64,000 bases of DNA. Origin: Alteromonas macleodii ATCC 27126 (GTDB lineage Bacteria; Pseudomonadota; Gammaproteobacteria; Enterobacterales; Alteromonadaceae). The stretch is from contig NC_018632.1 in NCBI RefSeq assembly GCF_000172635.2, positions 3,286,001 to 3,350,000 on the forward strand, given 5' to 3'. The translations under genes and the position numbers were made by a program. Positions 39,289 through 47,403 of this stretch are shown here, piece after piece (the first letter of the stretch is position 1; each line of letters begins with the position of its first letter). The notes under the pieces were generated by a model. It was given only the letters and a program-made list of their open reading frames with translations. It searched no databases and was not told the DNA's origin.

Positions 39289-40719
39289 CTACTCTTTATT
39301 CGAAAAATGGGCGTGAGTGGGCAGGTACAAATAAGCAAGTGACGCCAATGTTCTGGCGCGCTCTATGTCGATTTTGAGTAAATCATCCTGTACCTGTACT
39401 TGCTTGAGGTTGGCATTGACAACATCACCGATATCACCGGTGTCTGTGGTATAAGCTGTCAGTTCAGCTTCAGAAAGTTGCTGTGTTTCTCCAATTAACG
39501 CCGTTTCATAAAGCGCTTTGCGCTCACTTAGCGCCGACAAGCGTGATTTAAGCACCTCTGCATTCGCGGCAAGCTCGTTCACTTTCAAGCGGAAGTCCGT
39601 TTCAGACGCACTCATTTTGGAAGCCGCCGCGGCTATTGAAGCGTCTTGACGAGATTTATTGAAAAGCGGAAGGTCTACTTGAACACCCAATGACACAAAG
39701 TCAGCCCGGCTCGCACCATTTTGCGCGTCTTGTCTGTATCCATAGCTTGCTTCAAATGCCCACTGAGATTTAGTTTGTTCTCGCGCTATATTTAAATTTT
39801 GCGCCTCTATCTGGGTTTGAATCTTAAGTAATGTTGCCTCGGGGTGATGCTGTAGTATTGAAAAAGGCTCACTGCTCTCAATAACCGTCAAGAACGAAGA
39901 AAGGCTGAGGTTGCTGTCGTTTAAGATAGCATCGAGCTCGATACGCTTTGGATAAGAAAGCGTTGATTCTTGCGTTGATTGAGCCAGCGGTGCGCTTACA
40001 GAGTCATCTAGCGGCGCACCAAACCATTTTGAAAGTGCCGATCTCGCTTCACTTTTTTGCTGGTAGGCCTGCACATATTTGTCGTCTAGTGACAACAATG
40101 CCAAGCGCACTTGCAGTATGTCTTGCTGCGCCGCTGCACCAACGCCTTGGCTGTATCTGGAGTCAGTAAAATCGAGTAGCTGTGTAAGCAATGATTTCTC
40201 TTTGTCCAATAATCCAATGCGACGTGTTGCATAGACCCAATCTAACCAAGTAAGGGTAACTTCACGTTTAAGCCACGCCTTTCTAGCTTGGCTCTCTACC
40301 GACATTTGATCAGCCATAACCTGATACTTTTGCTGGCTGTAGAGGTTTTCATCACCTCGCGGTAACTGCTGCTTCAACCCAACTTTAAATTGCGTCATAG
40401 GCTCTTGGTCAAATGCGAAGCCGTCGGTAGGCAAGTTTTGTACAGACGCTGAAACCTGAGGATTTGCCCAATATGATGACGCTTCAGCTTCTGCATTAAA
40501 GCGATCCTTTCGATGCGCATTCCCTTTAAGCAAAGGGTCGTATTGAATAGCTAACTGCAGCGCTTGTTCCAGGCTTAGGGTCTGCGCGACAACAGGCTTA
40601 TTAGCCATCAAAAAAGAAGAAAGCACAAAAATTAAGGCGAACAAGGCGCTTACTTTACAAGGTCTGTTAGCGCTTTCGTTCACTTTTTTAGGTACCGAAT
40701 AGTTGCTCATGTATAACAT
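39289..40719 (-). CDS. cusC: Outer-membrane efflux channel (CusC/TolC family)
   Basis: This about 476-residue TolC-like protein forms the outer-membrane exit of the Cus-type pump. It has a signal sequence (cleavage near VVAQ-TLS), the family opening LSLEQALQLAIQYDPLLKG, and long coiled-coil helices with alternating Leu/Ala/Gln. There is no lipobox cysteine, unlike E. coli CusC, which is a lipoprotein. Start choice is uncertain: ATGs at 40719 and 40710 and a GTG at 40722 share one weak ribosome site. It leads the cusCBA operon, followed by cusB after 5 bases. Confidence 0.9.
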   Translation of the reverse strand: MLYMSNYSVPKKVNESANRPCKVSALFALIFVLSSFLMANKPVVAQTLSLEQALQLAIQYDPLLKGNAHRKDRFNAEAEASSYWANPQVSASVQNLPTDGFAFDQEPMTQFKVGLKQQLPRGDENLYSQQKYQVMADQMSVESQARKAWLKREVTLTWLDWVYATRRIGLLDKEKSLLTQLLDFTDSRYSQGVGAAAQQDILQVRLALLSLDDKYVQAYQQKSEARSALSKWFGAPLDDSVSAPLAQSTQESTLSYPKRIELDAILNDSNLSLSSFLTVIESSEPFSILQHHPEATLLKIQTQIEAQNLNIAREQTKSQWAFEASYGYRQDAQNGASRADFVSLGVQVDLPLFNKSRQDASIAAAASKMSASETDFRLKVNELAANAEVLKSRLSALSERKALYETALIGETQQLSEAELTAYTTDTGDIGDVVNANLKQVQVQDDLLKIDIERARTLASLAYLYLPTHAHFSNKE

Positions 40720-40898
40720 CACTTTTCAGGTGTAAGGCGTGTTGACGTTGCCCCGCTCTTCGCTAAATTCGACAAAGGGAATTAGCAAAAAGGCTTACCA
40801 CGCGTTACATAGATAAAAGATTAGAGACATCTCAAAACGACTAGACGACGTCGTGACATAAAAACGTCTCTGCTGCGAAATAAATCCGCGAGATAGAT

Positions 40899-41453
40899 CT
40901 ATGCTGTGAAAAGTGACTTAGGTGGGCGAAACTGCCCGAAGTGAGGAGATGAGCGCTGCCCCAGTATAGGTGCAGTGGCAGCCATTCTGGCTACCGATAT
41001 TTCGGTTTCAACGGTAGGCTGAATAAGCGCACTCGCGCTAAGATTAAAACAGTGATCGGCTGGGCAATTACATTCATCCTTGCAGCAAGGCATGTCGCTC
41101 ATCTGCGATGCTTTCACGCTTTTCACGCCTGCATTGCTAACTTGGACGCCGTCGAGCTGAGCGGGTTTGCTCTTGCTGTTTTTAGCACTTAAATCCGCAT
41201 GTTGTGATGACAATTCTTGGTGCTGACAATGTGTATTAGCAGACTCAGGCATTCGAACCTGATGGTTAGCATGAGCAGCATCCGACTGCGGTGTCATCAC
41301 CGCCATTGAATGAGCATGTTCGTATGAATGTTCGATAGATACAGCGCTACCTGACGACACGAGGGCCACCATTAAAAACAGTGTAAGGATAAACGAACTT
41401 GCATTCGCCGACCTATACCGTTTGCGCGTTAAACTAATCCGAAACTTTCTCAA
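40899..41453 (-). CDS. Small exported His/Cys-rich CopL-like protein (intact copy)
   Basis: This 184-residue protein has a basic N-terminus and hydrophobic segment (about 20-37) that form a signal peptide. The mature part is rich in His (SIEHSYEHAHSM, THCQHQELSSQH) and has a Cys cluster, MPCCKDECNCPADHC. This layout resembles CopL-type proteins found beside copper-resistance genes, which may sense or buffer copper. The start appears to be a TTG. It lies directly upstream of cusC and probably belongs to the metal-response operon. The last 42 residues lie left of the 11.4-kb duplication boundary, so only this copy is intact. Confidence 0.65.
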   Translation of the reverse strand: MRKFRISLTRKRYRSANASSFILTLFLMVALVSSGSAVSIEHSYEHAHSMAVMTPQSDAAHANHQVRMPESANTHCQHQELSSQHADLSAKNSKSKPAQLDGVQVSNAGVKSVKASQMSDMPCCKDECNCPADHCFNLSASALIQPTVETEISVARMAATAPILGQRSSPHFGQFRPPKSLFTA

Positions 41454-41546
41454 ATACTGTACTCAAAATATTGCTGTCTATTGTGCAACGAAATAATAGC
41501 GTGATGTGACCAAGCAGTAAAGCCAGCCGTTAATGTCGCTAAGCTA

Positions 41547-41588
41547 GGGCCTGTTGACCTTTATTGTACACCAAAGGTCAACAAGCCC
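41547..41588. repeat. Long inverted repeat (hairpin), copy 1
   Basis: Two 16-base arms (GGGCCTGTTGACCTTT and AAAGGTCAACAAGCCC) pair with one mismatch around a 10-base loop. It lies 8 bases past the hydrolase stop. There is no T-run, so it may be a dispersed intergenic hairpin that also ends transcription rather than a classical terminator. Confidence 0.75.
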
Positions 41589-41595
41589 CAGTAAC

Positions 41596-42681
41596 TTATT
41601 CAAACTGAGACAGGTAATCTCGCAACATAAGGCCCATGGTTGAAAATAGCGGGTTTGCTTTAGGTACCGCACACTCTTCTTGCTGATTAACCATGCTTGC
41701 GTTGAAATTCATTTTATTGAGCAAGCTTGTATTCACAACTAAATCTGCATGGCACAACCCGTACGATTCATCGATAACGAAAAAGGTATTCGGACCTTTA
41801 CTTGCGTCCATTAACTGCTCTATGCCGCGAATTGGCGTGGTTACATCAGCTTGAGAATGAGCGGCAAATAGCGGCACTTCAATTTGCTGTCCTTCCTCGA
41901 CTTTGTCCCGAATGATGTTTATTAAATCCATCAATTCCAACCCTGCTAAACCTGCCACATTTGGATACTTATAAGGGTTGGGGCCATGAGTTTGATAGGT
42001 TCCATCAATAATTCTGGCTAAAAGTTTAATGCCCCAAATTCGAGACATACTTTCAGCATTATCAGACAGCGCCAGCGCGCCAGAAAATAGCATAAGACCA
42101 TCAATATTATTTACTTCGTTTCCTGCACTATCCAGATAATGTTCAACCGCCAGCGCACCACCTGTAGAGAAGCCACCTACAAGCAAAGTATCACCCATGC
42201 TATCAGCCAATTTAATGACTTCATCAACATGCCCCTGCCAGCGCTCAGCTAAATCCCAGTCAGACATGTCATCATCTGCATCTCGTTTACCATGCCCAGG
42301 CAAAAGCGGCACGACTACAGTAAAACCCTGTTCAAATAAGATGTTGGCGATTTCACGCATAAAGAAAGGTGAGTCGCTTAAGCCGTGGATAAGCACTGCC
42401 ACCTTGCTGCTTGATTTGTTGGTCAGCATGAAAGGCGAATTGCCTTCATTGCGCAATACGTTGCTGCATACCGAAAAACGATTGAGTGCCGTTTCTCTAC
42501 ACGGCTGGGTTTGGCCCCACTCTTTTTCGTAAAATGCTTTGAACTGATTTTGAAGGTCTGAAAAACTTCTGCTTTTCATTTCGCTCGTATCGGGTATAGA
42601 TAAATTTGCGGCTATAGCCATATTTACACCTAAAAGCGCAACAATACCTATGAGCATTTTTACAAAAAACTTCGATGACAC
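41596..42681 (-). CDS. Exported alpha/beta hydrolase (lipase/S33-like), copy 1
   Basis: This 361-residue protein starts at a GTG with GGAG seven bases upstream. A signal peptide (about 1-25, AIA-AN) points to the periplasm. The alpha/beta-hydrolase fold shows the oxyanion motif LIHGLSDS, the nucleophile elbow GGFSTGG with S172, and the acid and base as D279 (HSQAD) and H311 (GLCHAD). Four cysteines could form disulphides. It resembles monoacylglycerol-lipase or serine-aminopeptidase families; the substrate is unknown. It is followed by a long hairpin and preceded by the peroxiredoxin gene's terminator, so it is probably expressed alone. Confidence 0.82.
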   Translation of the reverse strand: MSSKFFVKMLIGIVALLGVNMAIAANLSIPDTSEMKSRSFSDLQNQFKAFYEKEWGQTQPCRETALNRFSVCSNVLRNEGNSPFMLTNKSSSKVAVLIHGLSDSPFFMREIANILFEQGFTVVVPLLPGHGKRDADDDMSDWDLAERWQGHVDEVIKLADSMGDTLLVGGFSTGGALAVEHYLDSAGNEVNNIDGLMLFSGALALSDNAESMSRIWGIKLLARIIDGTYQTHGPNPYKYPNVAGLAGLELMDLINIIRDKVEEGQQIEVPLFAAHSQADVTTPIRGIEQLMDASKGPNTFFVIDESYGLCHADLVVNTSLLNKMNFNASMVNQQEECAVPKANPLFSTMGLMLRDYLSQFE

Positions 42682-42711
42682 TATTATTCTCCGCTACGGA
42701 TAATTAATAAA

Positions 42712-42741
42712 AAACGGGAGCAGTTTACCATGCTCCCGTTT
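42712..42741 (-). terminator. Intrinsic terminator after the peroxiredoxin gene, copy 1
   Basis: An 11-bp perfect stem (AAACGGGAGCA and TGCTCCCGTTT, 8-base loop) is flanked by A-run and T-run. It lies just past the peroxiredoxin-glutaredoxin stop. Confidence 0.88.
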
Positions 42742-42768
42742 CTTGTGACGATTAATACGTATATTACG

Positions 42769-43509
42769 TTAGCTAAAGTAAACCTCTAGATCGTCAGAAC
42801 CACCGATATGTTTACCACCGATAAAGACCTGCGGCACAGTTTCACGACCGCTAATCGCCGTTAAGCTGGTTAGTGATGCATCTTTGCCCAACACGATTTC
42901 TTCGTACTCGTAGCCTTTTTCATCAAGCAGTTTTTTCGCTTTAGCACAGAAAGGACAACCCGGTTTTGTGATAATAGAAACAGGTGCGTTAGTTTGCTCC
43001 TCTGGCGCAATGTAAGCCAGCATGGTATCTGCATCCGACACCTCAAACGGGTCGCCAGCTACATCAGGTTCAATAAACATTTTGTCTACCACGCCATCTT
43101 TCACTAGCATCGAGTAACGCCAACTTCTTTTGCCGAAACCCAAATCCGCTTTATCGACTAGCATACCCATGCCATCGGTAAATTCTCCGTTACCGTCGGG
43201 AATAACGGTTATGTTAGCGGCTTCTTGATCTGCGGCCCATGCATTCATAACGAAAGTATCGTTTACCGATACACAAACAATCTCATCAATGCCGTGTTTC
43301 GCAAACTTTTTCGCTAAAGCGTTATAGCGAGGCAAGTGGGTAGAAGAACAGGTTGGTGTAAAAGCACCTGGAAGTGAGAAGACCACAACATTTTTGCCAG
43401 AAAATAATTCATCTGTCGTTTTCGTTACCCACGTCTCACCTTCTCGGCACGGAAATGAAACGCTAGGTACTTTTTGGCCTTCTTTGGAAGTGAAGCGACT
43501 TTCTGACAT
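42769..43509 (-). CDS. Peroxiredoxin 5-glutaredoxin fusion (hybrid peroxidase), copy 1
   Basis: The 246-residue protein joins a Prx5-type peroxiredoxin (about 5-165) to a glutaredoxin (about 175-246). The peroxidatic cysteine is C54 in [14 protein letters not shown]; the glutaredoxin motif is C185-P-F-C188, with TVPQVFIGG and GGSDDL of the glutathione site. Hybrids of this kind reduce hydrogen and alkyl peroxides with glutathione, without a separate thioredoxin. AGAGG lies 5 bases before the ATG. It is divergent from parA across a 225-base region. Confidence 0.95.
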   Translation of the reverse strand: MSESRFTSKEGQKVPSVSFPCREGETWVTKTTDELFSGKNVVVFSLPGAFTPTCSSTHLPRYNALAKKFAKHGIDEIVCVSVNDTFVMNAWAADQEAANITVIPDGNGEFTDGMGMLVDKADLGFGKRSWRYSMLVKDGVVDKMFIEPDVAGDPFEVSDADTMLAYIAPEEQTNAPVSIITKPGCPFCAKAKKLLDEKGYEYEEIVLGKDASLTSLTAISGRETVPQVFIGGKHIGGSDDLEVYFS

Positions 43510-43659
43510 AACAACCTCTTATCGGTAATCTCAATTATAAAGTAAGAAGACTAGAATGAGTTTTTGCACAAATCAATAGGTATTGTCTTACATTCGTTAA
43601 TATCGATTTTGATGCTGAACCTAGCTGATAGCCTGCCTATGCTTTGAGTGGAGGTTAGG

Positions 43660-43691
43660 TACGGTCGTAACACCATTCACGACCCACCGTA
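43660..43691. promoter_or_regulatory. Nested inverted repeat upstream of parA-like gene, copy 1
   Basis: GGTCGT and ACGACC (10-base gap) are enclosed by TACGG and CCGTA. It lies about 45 bases before the ParA-like start in the divergent region. It could be an operator for the adjacent ribbon-helix-helix protein; this is inference. Confidence 0.4.
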
Positions 43692-43734
43692 ACGCTCAGT
43701 ATTTTAACATAAGCGATATTCGAGGGTTATCACC

Positions 43735-44430
43735 ATGATTATTTTGGTTGGTGGAGAAAAAGGCGGTAGCGGAAAGAGCTGCCTGGCACAAAACATTGCA
43801 GTGTATCTTCGCACTGAAAAAGGTGCCAAGGTGTTAATGGTCGACTGTGACCCGCAGCGAACGACCTCAGACTGGATCCAAGAGCGTAAAGCTAACCCTC
43901 GTCTCGCTGAAATTAACTGTGTTCAGTTATACGGTAAAATACGTAACGAATTACTTAGCCTGCGTCAGTATTACGATTACGTTGTAATAGACTGTGGTGG
44001 ACAAGATAACCTAGCGCTTCGCTCGTCAATGGCGGTTGCTGACCATATACTGATTCCACTTAGACCCAAACGTCGCGATCTCAAAACGGTACCTCACATG
44101 GAAGATATTTTATCTACCTGTAAAATGGTTAACCCGAAAATGAACGCCGCGTTCGTTATCACACAGTGCCCTTCTCTACCTAGCCTGGCAAACCGTATTC
44201 TAGAGGCAAAAGAAGTGTGTCGCTCATTTGGTATTCCCGTCCTAAACTCTGTTACTTTTAGTAGAAACATGTATGACGATTCAGAAGAGTCAGGGCAGTC
44301 AGTTATTGAGAGTGAACCAGAAGGTAAAGCGGCCACAGAAATAAGAACCTTGTTTGAAGAGCTACTAGCTGGCAAAGTGGAGGATGCTTATGAGTTTACT
44401 CAACCTCAAAAAGTCGAAGCCGTTAGCTAA
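43735..44430 (+). CDS. ParA/MinD-type ATPase, copy 1
   Basis: This 231-residue P-loop ATPase has the deviant Walker A motif EKGGSGKS (signature K9), followed by VLMVDCDPQRTTSDW and YVVIDCGGQ. These are hallmarks of ParA-family proteins that position plasmids, chromosomes or protein clusters by ATP-dependent DNA binding. It has no N-terminal helix-turn-helix, like the small ParA class (ParF). It overlaps the next gene, a small RHH protein, which is the normal partner of small ParAs. No plasmid replication gene is nearby, so this is an orphan pair, perhaps for positioning a protein complex. Confidence 0.88.
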   Translation: MIILVGGEKGGSGKSCLAQNIAVYLRTEKGAKVLMVDCDPQRTTSDWIQERKANPRLAEINCVQLYGKIRNELLSLRQYYDYVVIDCGGQDNLALRSSMAVADHILIPLRPKRRDLKTVPHMEDILSTCKMVNPKMNAAFVITQCPSLPSLANRILEAKEVCRSFGIPVLNSVTFSRNMYDDSEESGQSVIESEPEGKAATEIRTLFEELLAGKVEDAYEFTQPQKVEAVS

Positions 44431-44713
44431 GCCCAATCTACGAACTGTAGAAGATTTTATCGACGATGCGCTGCTTTATGCCCAAGGTAAAGTGGATAAA
44501 AAGCAACCATCGGCGGCAAAAAACGATTTAAAAGACGTTCGTACAGACCGCGTTGTGCCGATAAGAAAGCCTGCAAAATCAGAAGGTATGCGACATGCTA
44601 CCTTTACGTTAACACCGCAATGTATTGAAAAACTTGCAAACATTGCCCAAAAGACAGGTAAAGCCAAGTCTGCACTGATTCGAGAGTGGATTGAAAATAA
44701 CAGCATAAATTAG
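44390..44713 (+). CDS. Ribbon-helix-helix partner of the ParA-like ATPase, copy 1
   Basis: This 107-residue protein has a basic, unstructured N-terminal half and a C-terminal ribbon-helix-helix-like fold (about 65-105), visible as RHATFTLTPQCIEKLANIAQ followed by KSALIREWIENN. N-terminal tails of such proteins stimulate ParA ATPases, and the RHH binds DNA. The start at 44390 is preferred because GGAGG lies six bases upstream; a second ATG two codons earlier abuts that site. The overlap with the ParA-like gene shows translational coupling. Confidence 0.75.
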   Translation: MSLLNLKKSKPLAKPNLRTVEDFIDDALLYAQGKVDKKQPSAAKNDLKDVRTDRVVPIRKPAKSEGMRHATFTLTPQCIEKLANIAQKTGKAKSALIREWIENNSIN

Positions 44714-44841
44714 ACTAAAGTATAAATCCAAATACGTATTTCATTCGTTTTATCCTTCACAATAATAATGTTGCCTTGGCGTTAGCCTACTGGGATACTC
44801 ACCGACAGCATGTTCTGACAGCGTATAGGAGATACAATCGA

Positions 44842-46974
44842 ATGGGCCGTGAAGGATTTAGCACAGTGCGCGTGCTGGTGTGTGCCCTGCTAATTGCTGT
44901 GCATGGCGCACAGGTAAAAACGGTAGAAGCGTTCGAGCTTTTCAATACCGAGATTGCTGATGTCGAGAACCTTTTAAATGCCAAGCAATATGCTGACGCC
45001 GATAGCAAGGCACTGTTGCTTTTAGAGCAAGCGCTACAACAGCAACAAATGTCTGCTGATACATTTTCTGCCCTCGGACTCTTACTTCAAAACGCATCGC
45101 GTTTTGAGGTGTCAAAAGCCATTTTTAATGCCGCCTTAGAGCGCTACACCACAGATGGTGAATTAAACAAAATGGCGTCAACGCTATTACAACTAGCCAC
45201 CTCAGAAAGACACCTTTCAAATTATTCCATTGCACTGACTTATGTGCGTCGCGCTATGTCTATTGCTCAAATTGAGCGTAATGAATTACTTAAGGCTAAA
45301 TTGAACCTTGAGCTAGGCATAATTCAACAAGAACAAGGCGAAATTGAAACCGCTTTGGAGCCGTTAAAGCAAGCGCTACGTTATTTTCGTGAAAATAACA
45401 TGGCCAGTGAAATGAGTGTTACGTTGCTACGCATCGGTGAGATATACAGTTTGCTCAATCAAGCTACTTTGGCTCATACCTACTACCAAGACGCTTTCGA
45501 CAGTATCGAGGAAACACAGGAGACCCGATTACTTGGTGTGATCAAAACTCGTATTGGTGCCCTATCTCTCAAAACAGGCTCTGTAGACCAAGCAATAAGA
45601 GCAATTAACGAAGGTCTTGAACTCCTGCTATCCACCTTTGATGTAGGGGCCATAGCCGAAGCAAAAATGCTATTGGGAAGAGCATTGGTTGAAAACGGCG
45701 ATACAGCTAAAGGGCGAGAGTTATTGCAAGAAGCCATGCAATTTGCCGATTCATCGGGTCAGGCAAAATTGGTCAAAGAAGGCAGACTCGCTTTAGCGCA
45801 AGCCTATATGAAAGAGCAGAGTTTCGAATTAGCCTTAGAAGAGGCCCGCACGGGTACTATTGACGCGAGAAAAAATAGAGACCTTAGAGGACAGCTTAGT
45901 TTTCTGTCGTTACAGCTAAGCGCCTTTGTATCACTAGGCGAATTCAAAAAAGCCTTAGATATTCAATCTGTTATGCAGCAGTTGCGTGAGGTGCTACTTG
46001 ATTCAGAAAACAAGTCTGCCATTGAAGGCCTGCAGGCTGAGATTGAGCTTGTGAGGCAATCTAGGACGTTGGAGAAACTGGAAGAGTCCAAGCAGCTGGC
46101 GTTAGCGCAAGCTGAGCGAGAAAACCTGCAGACGACTCTTTTTTGGAGTATATCATTAGCAGCGTTACTCTTGACGTTTTTAGTGTGGAGCCGCTACAAA
46201 CAACGTCAGCAAACGATTATTTTGCGCCGAGAAGTACGCCAGCAAACACTAAATCTTCAAGAAAAAAATCAAGAACTGGAAAGAGCCTATAAAACGCTAG
46301 AAGAGGTAAGCCTGCGCGATCCGTTAACGGGTTTGTACAATAGGCACTACCTCGAATCGCAGCTTCCCGGTGAAATAAGGCGCAGCCAGTTCTCGGCAAA
46401 ACAAAGCCCCAGTACAGGAAAGACGAAACAAGACTTACTTTGCTTACTTATTGATATCGACCACTTTAAGCGCATCAACGACGACTATGGGCATATTGCC
46501 GGCGATAAAGTGCTATCAGCGTTTGCCAATGTCCTCAAAGAGGTGTTCAGACAAACGGATTTAATTATTCGATGGGGAGGCGAGGAGTTTTTGGTGGTTT
46601 GTCGCCAATCTACTCGTGAAGAGCTCCCTGAGGTTGCCGAGCGCTGCCGAGAAATGGTCGCTAACACTCCTTTTGATATCGGCTTAGAAAAACCAATCAA
46701 TATTACTTGTAGCATTGGCTTTTCGCTGCTTCCTCCAGATAGAGAGGAAGACTTTGATACCGCGTGGAAACGCACATTCGCCGTTATCGATTACGCGCTG
46801 TATGCCACCAAATTATCAGGGAGAAATGGATGGGTTGGCGTAATCGAAACGCTTAAAACTCCAAGGGAATACCCCACTCCACTAGATACGAAGTTTAATT
46901 TTCCTGGTTCGAGAATTGCCACATCGTTCAACAACGTGGCAAGTATCAAATGGCCGGAGACCCTCGAGAAATAG
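44842..46974 (+). CDS. TPR-containing diguanylate cyclase (GGDEF), copy 1
   Basis: The about 710-residue protein has a signal peptide, a large periplasmic part of tetratricopeptide-like helical repeats (about 35-400), a coiled coil, one transmembrane helix (about 433-449), a second coiled coil, and a cytoplasmic GGDEF domain (about 490-665). The active-site loop reads GGEEF (579-583) and an RQTD I-site lies five residues before it. Both suggest an active, product-inhibited cyclic-di-GMP synthase. The ATG at 44842 is preferred, with AGGAG 10 bases upstream; a TTG 22 codons earlier is less likely. The ligand of the periplasmic sensor is unknown. Confidence 0.92.
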   Translation: MGREGFSTVRVLVCALLIAVHGAQVKTVEAFELFNTEIADVENLLNAKQYADADSKALLLLEQALQQQQMSADTFSALGLLLQNASRFEVSKAIFNAALERYTTDGELNKMASTLLQLATSERHLSNYSIALTYVRRAMSIAQIERNELLKAKLNLELGIIQQEQGEIETALEPLKQALRYFRENNMASEMSVTLLRIGEIYSLLNQATLAHTYYQDAFDSIEETQETRLLGVIKTRIGALSLKTGSVDQAIRAINEGLELLLSTFDVGAIAEAKMLLGRALVENGDTAKGRELLQEAMQFADSSGQAKLVKEGRLALAQAYMKEQSFELALEEARTGTIDARKNRDLRGQLSFLSLQLSAFVSLGEFKKALDIQSVMQQLREVLLDSENKSAIEGLQAEIELVRQSRTLEKLEESKQLALAQAERENLQTTLFWSISLAALLLTFLVWSRYKQRQQTIILRREVRQQTLNLQEKNQELERAYKTLEEVSLRDPLTGLYNRHYLESQLPGEIRRSQFSAKQSPSTGKTKQDLLCLLIDIDHFKRINDDYGHIAGDKVLSAFANVLKEVFRQTDLIIRWGGEEFLVVCRQSTREELPEVAERCREMVANTPFDIGLEKPINITCSIGFSLLPPDREEDFDTAWKRTFAVIDYALYATKLSGRNGWVGVIETLKTPREYPTPLDTKFNFPGSRIATSFNNVASIKWPETLEK

Positions 46975-46992
46975 CAGTAGAGGAATAGAGAT

Positions 46993-47310
46993 ATGTACAG
47001 AGGAAGCTGCAGCTGCCAAGCAATTCAATATGAAATAGATCATATCGGAGAGCTTGACGCCGATGACGAAACGCTAAGCCATTCAGATACCAGTGAACTG
47101 CGCGTTACAATTGAAAAAGAGCAGCTGGTTATTGACTGTGCACCGTCAGCGCTAGCGGAACTACACGAGGCTAATGACGAAACCCACCACGTGTGTAACA
47201 CTTGTGGGAGCGTTATCTTTGTTGAGCGTGGCTCTAACCAAGTGTCGGTTGAGGTGACCTTCAGCGGTCATGACGTCTTAGCAGAGTCTCACTGCCAGTT
47301 TGTCTTTTAG
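46993..47310 (+). CDS. Short GFA/CENP-V-like zinc protein, copy 1
   Basis: The 105-residue protein has the N-terminal CxC of the GFA family (GSCSCQAIQYE) and a C-terminal HHVCNTCGSVIF. The family usually has a further central Cys motif (HCxxC), which is missing: residues 15-45 are acidic and hold no cysteine. It is also shorter than typical members. It may bind one zinc instead of two and is unlikely to act on glutathione adducts as the founder does. It lies 18 bases after the GGDEF gene and is probably co-transcribed. Confidence 0.65.
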   Translation: MYRGSCSCQAIQYEIDHIGELDADDETLSHSDTSELRVTIEKEQLVIDCAPSALAELHEANDETHHVCNTCGSVIFVERGSNQVSVEVTFSGHDVLAESHCQFVF

Positions 47311-47329
47311 GTGGGTACACAAGGATAAA

Positions 47330-47389
47330 GGCGAACTGCGAGTTCGCCCAGATACCAACAGGTGAGAAGTACATTTCTCTCCTGTTTGG
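47330..47389. terminator. Two hairpins between convergent genes, copy 1
   Basis: Between the GFA-like gene (plus) and prsR (minus) there is a perfect 8-bp stem (GGCGAACT and AGTTCGCC, 3-base loop) and a second imperfect 14-bp stem (47355-47389). Neither has a T-run, but they probably end transcription from both sides. Confidence 0.45.
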
Positions 47390-47403
47390 TAGTCATGTCT
47401 ACC

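Noticed and set aside
43735..44713. ParA and RHH genes as evidence of an integrated plasmid
   Set aside because: There is no replication, conjugation or toxin-antitoxin gene nearby, and neighbours look chromosomal.
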